Below are positions 61,745 through 64,000 of a stretch of DNA of 64,000 bases, one piece after another. Under the pieces are notes generated by a model that was not told where the DNA came from, made no database searches, and was given only the letters and a program-made list of their open reading frames with translations. The first letter of the stretch is position 1. The number at the start of each line of letters is the position of its first letter. Made by a program: the position numbers and the translations under genes. The stretch is from Hyperoplus lanceolatus (lineage: Eukaryota; Chordata; Actinopteri; Uranoscopiformes; Ammodytidae): NCBI GenBank assembly GCA_026929865.2, contig CM049395.1, positions 29,135,001-29,199,000 of the forward strand. The letters are read 5' to 3'.

Positions 61745-64000
61745 TGTTGGCTGATCTTCTACGAAAAGTTTTTGTGTGCAGTTGGCTATAAGGAGTTATG
61801 CTACATTTTGTTGTACACTGCAATGATATTACAATGTTTATGTTCTATTCTAGTGTAGAGGGAACGACAACTAGGCTACATGCAATGGTGCAATCCTTTG
61901 CATAATGAGCTTAGTCGGTCAAACTCCAGAAACACTGAATACTACAGACTGGATACAGTTCTTTATTGGGTGCATCTGGTAAACAGACACATATGTAAAA
62001 CCCTGTAGGATATATTTCTATCAAATAAACAGAACAAAAGATTTAAAAAAAAAATATTAATGATGCCATTTCTTAGTTATTCCAATATCAACATGCTCAC
62101 GTAATGTATGAGTTGATTTATCGATAAAATAAATATCTCCCTGCAGTGACTCCTATGGTCCGACCAGATGATCCGCTCCGGGGTTTCATAGCAGTCCCCG
62201 CGGTAGCTCTGCAGCCTCGTAGTAAACAAGAGAACCACGTGGGTATGAGCTGGACGCTGATTGGCAGAGCTCAGCAACACACCCCACTGAGGTCTGTTGT
62301 TTACTTACTCTTCTGCACTCTGTCAGTGGTTACTGTACAGTAATACTACTAGCCTACATGAATATAATAACAAATCTAGATATGTAATACACCAGATCTT
62401 CTCTGGCTTGTGCACATTCTTTCTGCAGTGCTAAACAAACAACTTTTACAAACACTAGGCTACTACATAGGCCTACCTACAGCATAACAGTAGGCTTACA
62501 GTATTGCACACCTGCACGTTTGAGCACATTCCTTTCTTTCATAGTAGGCTATTTCTGTAGTGTTTTCATAATAGGTGTATCCCCAAAGTTGCACCTTGCC
62601 ATGTTGCTTTCTTTAGGCTAAATTACAATATGTTCTAGTTGCTGCACAACTCTGATCAATCATGTTTCACTTTAATACATATTCATATTACACTTATTTT
62701 TTAATATCAATGCACAGGAATGCAGCAACATGCAGAACTACAGAGCTGTCTGATGGTGCATGTCAGACAGAATTAGTTATGGTGATATTATAGGCTGGAA
62801 TTACTTGGACGTAGGCTACCATATGCCACTATATATTTTTTTTCATGTAGCCTACCAATTTTAGGTCGTACAACAATCATGTTTTGCAGTTTACATCTGT
62901 ATGACGTTCTACAGGAGGCCTACCACTGCATGTAGTGTCACTGTGAGCGCTGCAGTACTGTGTAGTTGTACTGTGTGCATTAACAGTGTGTGATAACAAA
63001 GACCAGCCTGTGGGTGGAGATCAGTGCTTCACTCCCAGTCTGCCTCCAACCTCTACCCTATTTCCCTCTTCGTATCCTCAGTGTGTGTGTGTGTGTGAGC
63101 TGCACGTAAAATGCAATGCTTGCACTCGTGAGCTACGTGCTGATAGTGACGAGCCCCTTTTTTAAAGGAACATCATGGCGTTTAATTTTGGAGTTTGACC
63201 CACTTCCAGCACTAAGGGTATTACGAGTAGGGCTAATTACAGCGTTACTTTTACCAATCAAAATAGTAAAAGCAATATAAAGCAACACCAACAGCATTAT
63301 TATTACTAGGTTTTTAATAAATAATAATAATAAACAGAATCATGGCCTAGTTCAGTGTGTGTCGACTGTTTAGTGTTTGATCTTACAAATATAAATATCA
63401 GGCAGACACAATCCAAAGTTTTTTTTTATCACTTTCCCACACTGTTGTTTAATCCTGCTAAGGGAATAATGAGCCTGTGAAGTGTGAAGCTTCATAGCAA
63501 CTGTGTGAGCATTAACTGCTGTTTATCCATATGGAGAGAAGTAGCATACCAGTGGGAAGTGGGACAAAACAGGGTGCATTGTTGAAAAAATACAAATCCT
63601 AAGTTTCGGCAAATTAAATAACATGTATCCAACATCTACTAAGCTACTGAGCTAAGCTCTGACACAACCTCCCAGCTTTTTTTTTTTTACCGTCATTGGC
63701 CTATCACCACAGTCACATGTCAACTCCGTCAGATATCCTGTCTGGCGGTGTTGACATATTGAACGTTTCTTAAACATAACAAATGAAATGTATATAGTAG
63801 CCATTTGGTTTTCTGTTGATGTTAGGTGCTAGTATGAACTACTTCCGGAAAATAAAATGATCAAAACATTTCGAATAACTTCTTCAGAAATTGTAAGTCG
63901 GTGTTGACATATCATGGTTGTGACGCAGGACTTTCAATATTCGGAATGTAAAATATTCTAAAACTACAACACCTATCAGAGCCTGTCTGACTCTCATGTA
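61745..64000. other. Intergenic, no gene seen
   Basis: A somewhat GC-balanced stretch at 62140-62300 has overlapping open frames on both strands but no family resemblance; it could be a regulatory or 5' UTR region. A short GT array lies at 63081-63098. Otherwise AT-rich and featureless. Confidence 0.5.

Noticed and set aside
62077-62343. Overlapping frames on both strands near 62.2 kb
   Set aside because: Neither resembles a known protein, and no splice sites or codon bias distinguish one strand.

Overview
This window looks like a stretch of ray-finned fish (probably percomorph teleost) nuclear genome. The signs are intron-bearing vertebrate genes, very abundant CA/TG, TA and TTA microsatellites, and a dense layer of fish-type DNA transposons (Tc1/mariner, hAT, PIF-Harbinger and several short non-autonomous families). 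There is no bacterial, CRISPR, phage or operon-like structure.

Three host protein genes can be supported. foxb1, a single-exon forkhead gene on the minus strand (9503-10441), sits alone in a gene-poor interval of about 45 kb. gtf2a2 (TFIIA gamma subunit, plus strand, coding 45952-48058) has three coding exons and a fourth, non-coding 3' UTR exon. A nine-exon minus-strand gene of the ZNF395/HDBP family (coding 51854-56387) was assembled by hand from splice sites; every exon junction keeps phase, and the predicted 431-residue product carries one C2H2 finger and a C-terminal C-clamp. foxb1 next to gtf2a2 matches the human FOXB1-GTF2A2 neighbourhood on 15q22; the ZNF395-like gene beside them is not part of that human neighbourhood as far as I recall.

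Layout: 1-9 kb is intergenic with a solo LTR (3939-4754, itself carrying a Harbinger-type MITE) and a 971-bp Harbinger-type element. 9.4-11.3 kb holds foxb1, its TA-repeat 3' side and its G-rich 5' side. 11.3-45 kb is a gene desert containing candidate conserved non-coding elements, perfect nuclear-receptor DR1 sites, a nearly whole Tc1-like transposon (27126-28734), two large hAT-like elements and one possible third, a second solo LTR nested in one of the hAT elements, and LINE 3' tails. 45.6-56.4 kb is the gene-bearing segment (gtf2a2 and the ZNF395-like gene). 56.4-64 kb is intergenic, with a three-level nest of DNA transposons (57515-59785) and a 429-bp giant hairpin element (59834-60262).

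How the genes relate: all three products are nuclear. FoxB1 is a sequence-specific regulator of neural development, TFIIA gamma is part of the general RNA polymerase II machinery, and ZNF395-family proteins are DNA-binding regulators. They form no pathway together. The desert around foxb1 plausibly holds its long-range enhancers. I did not find an undescribed functional system. The most interesting structures are a set of MITEs with nine-base target duplications, an element with palindromic 16-mers at both ends, and a CT microsatellite that serves as a splice-site polypyrimidine tract.
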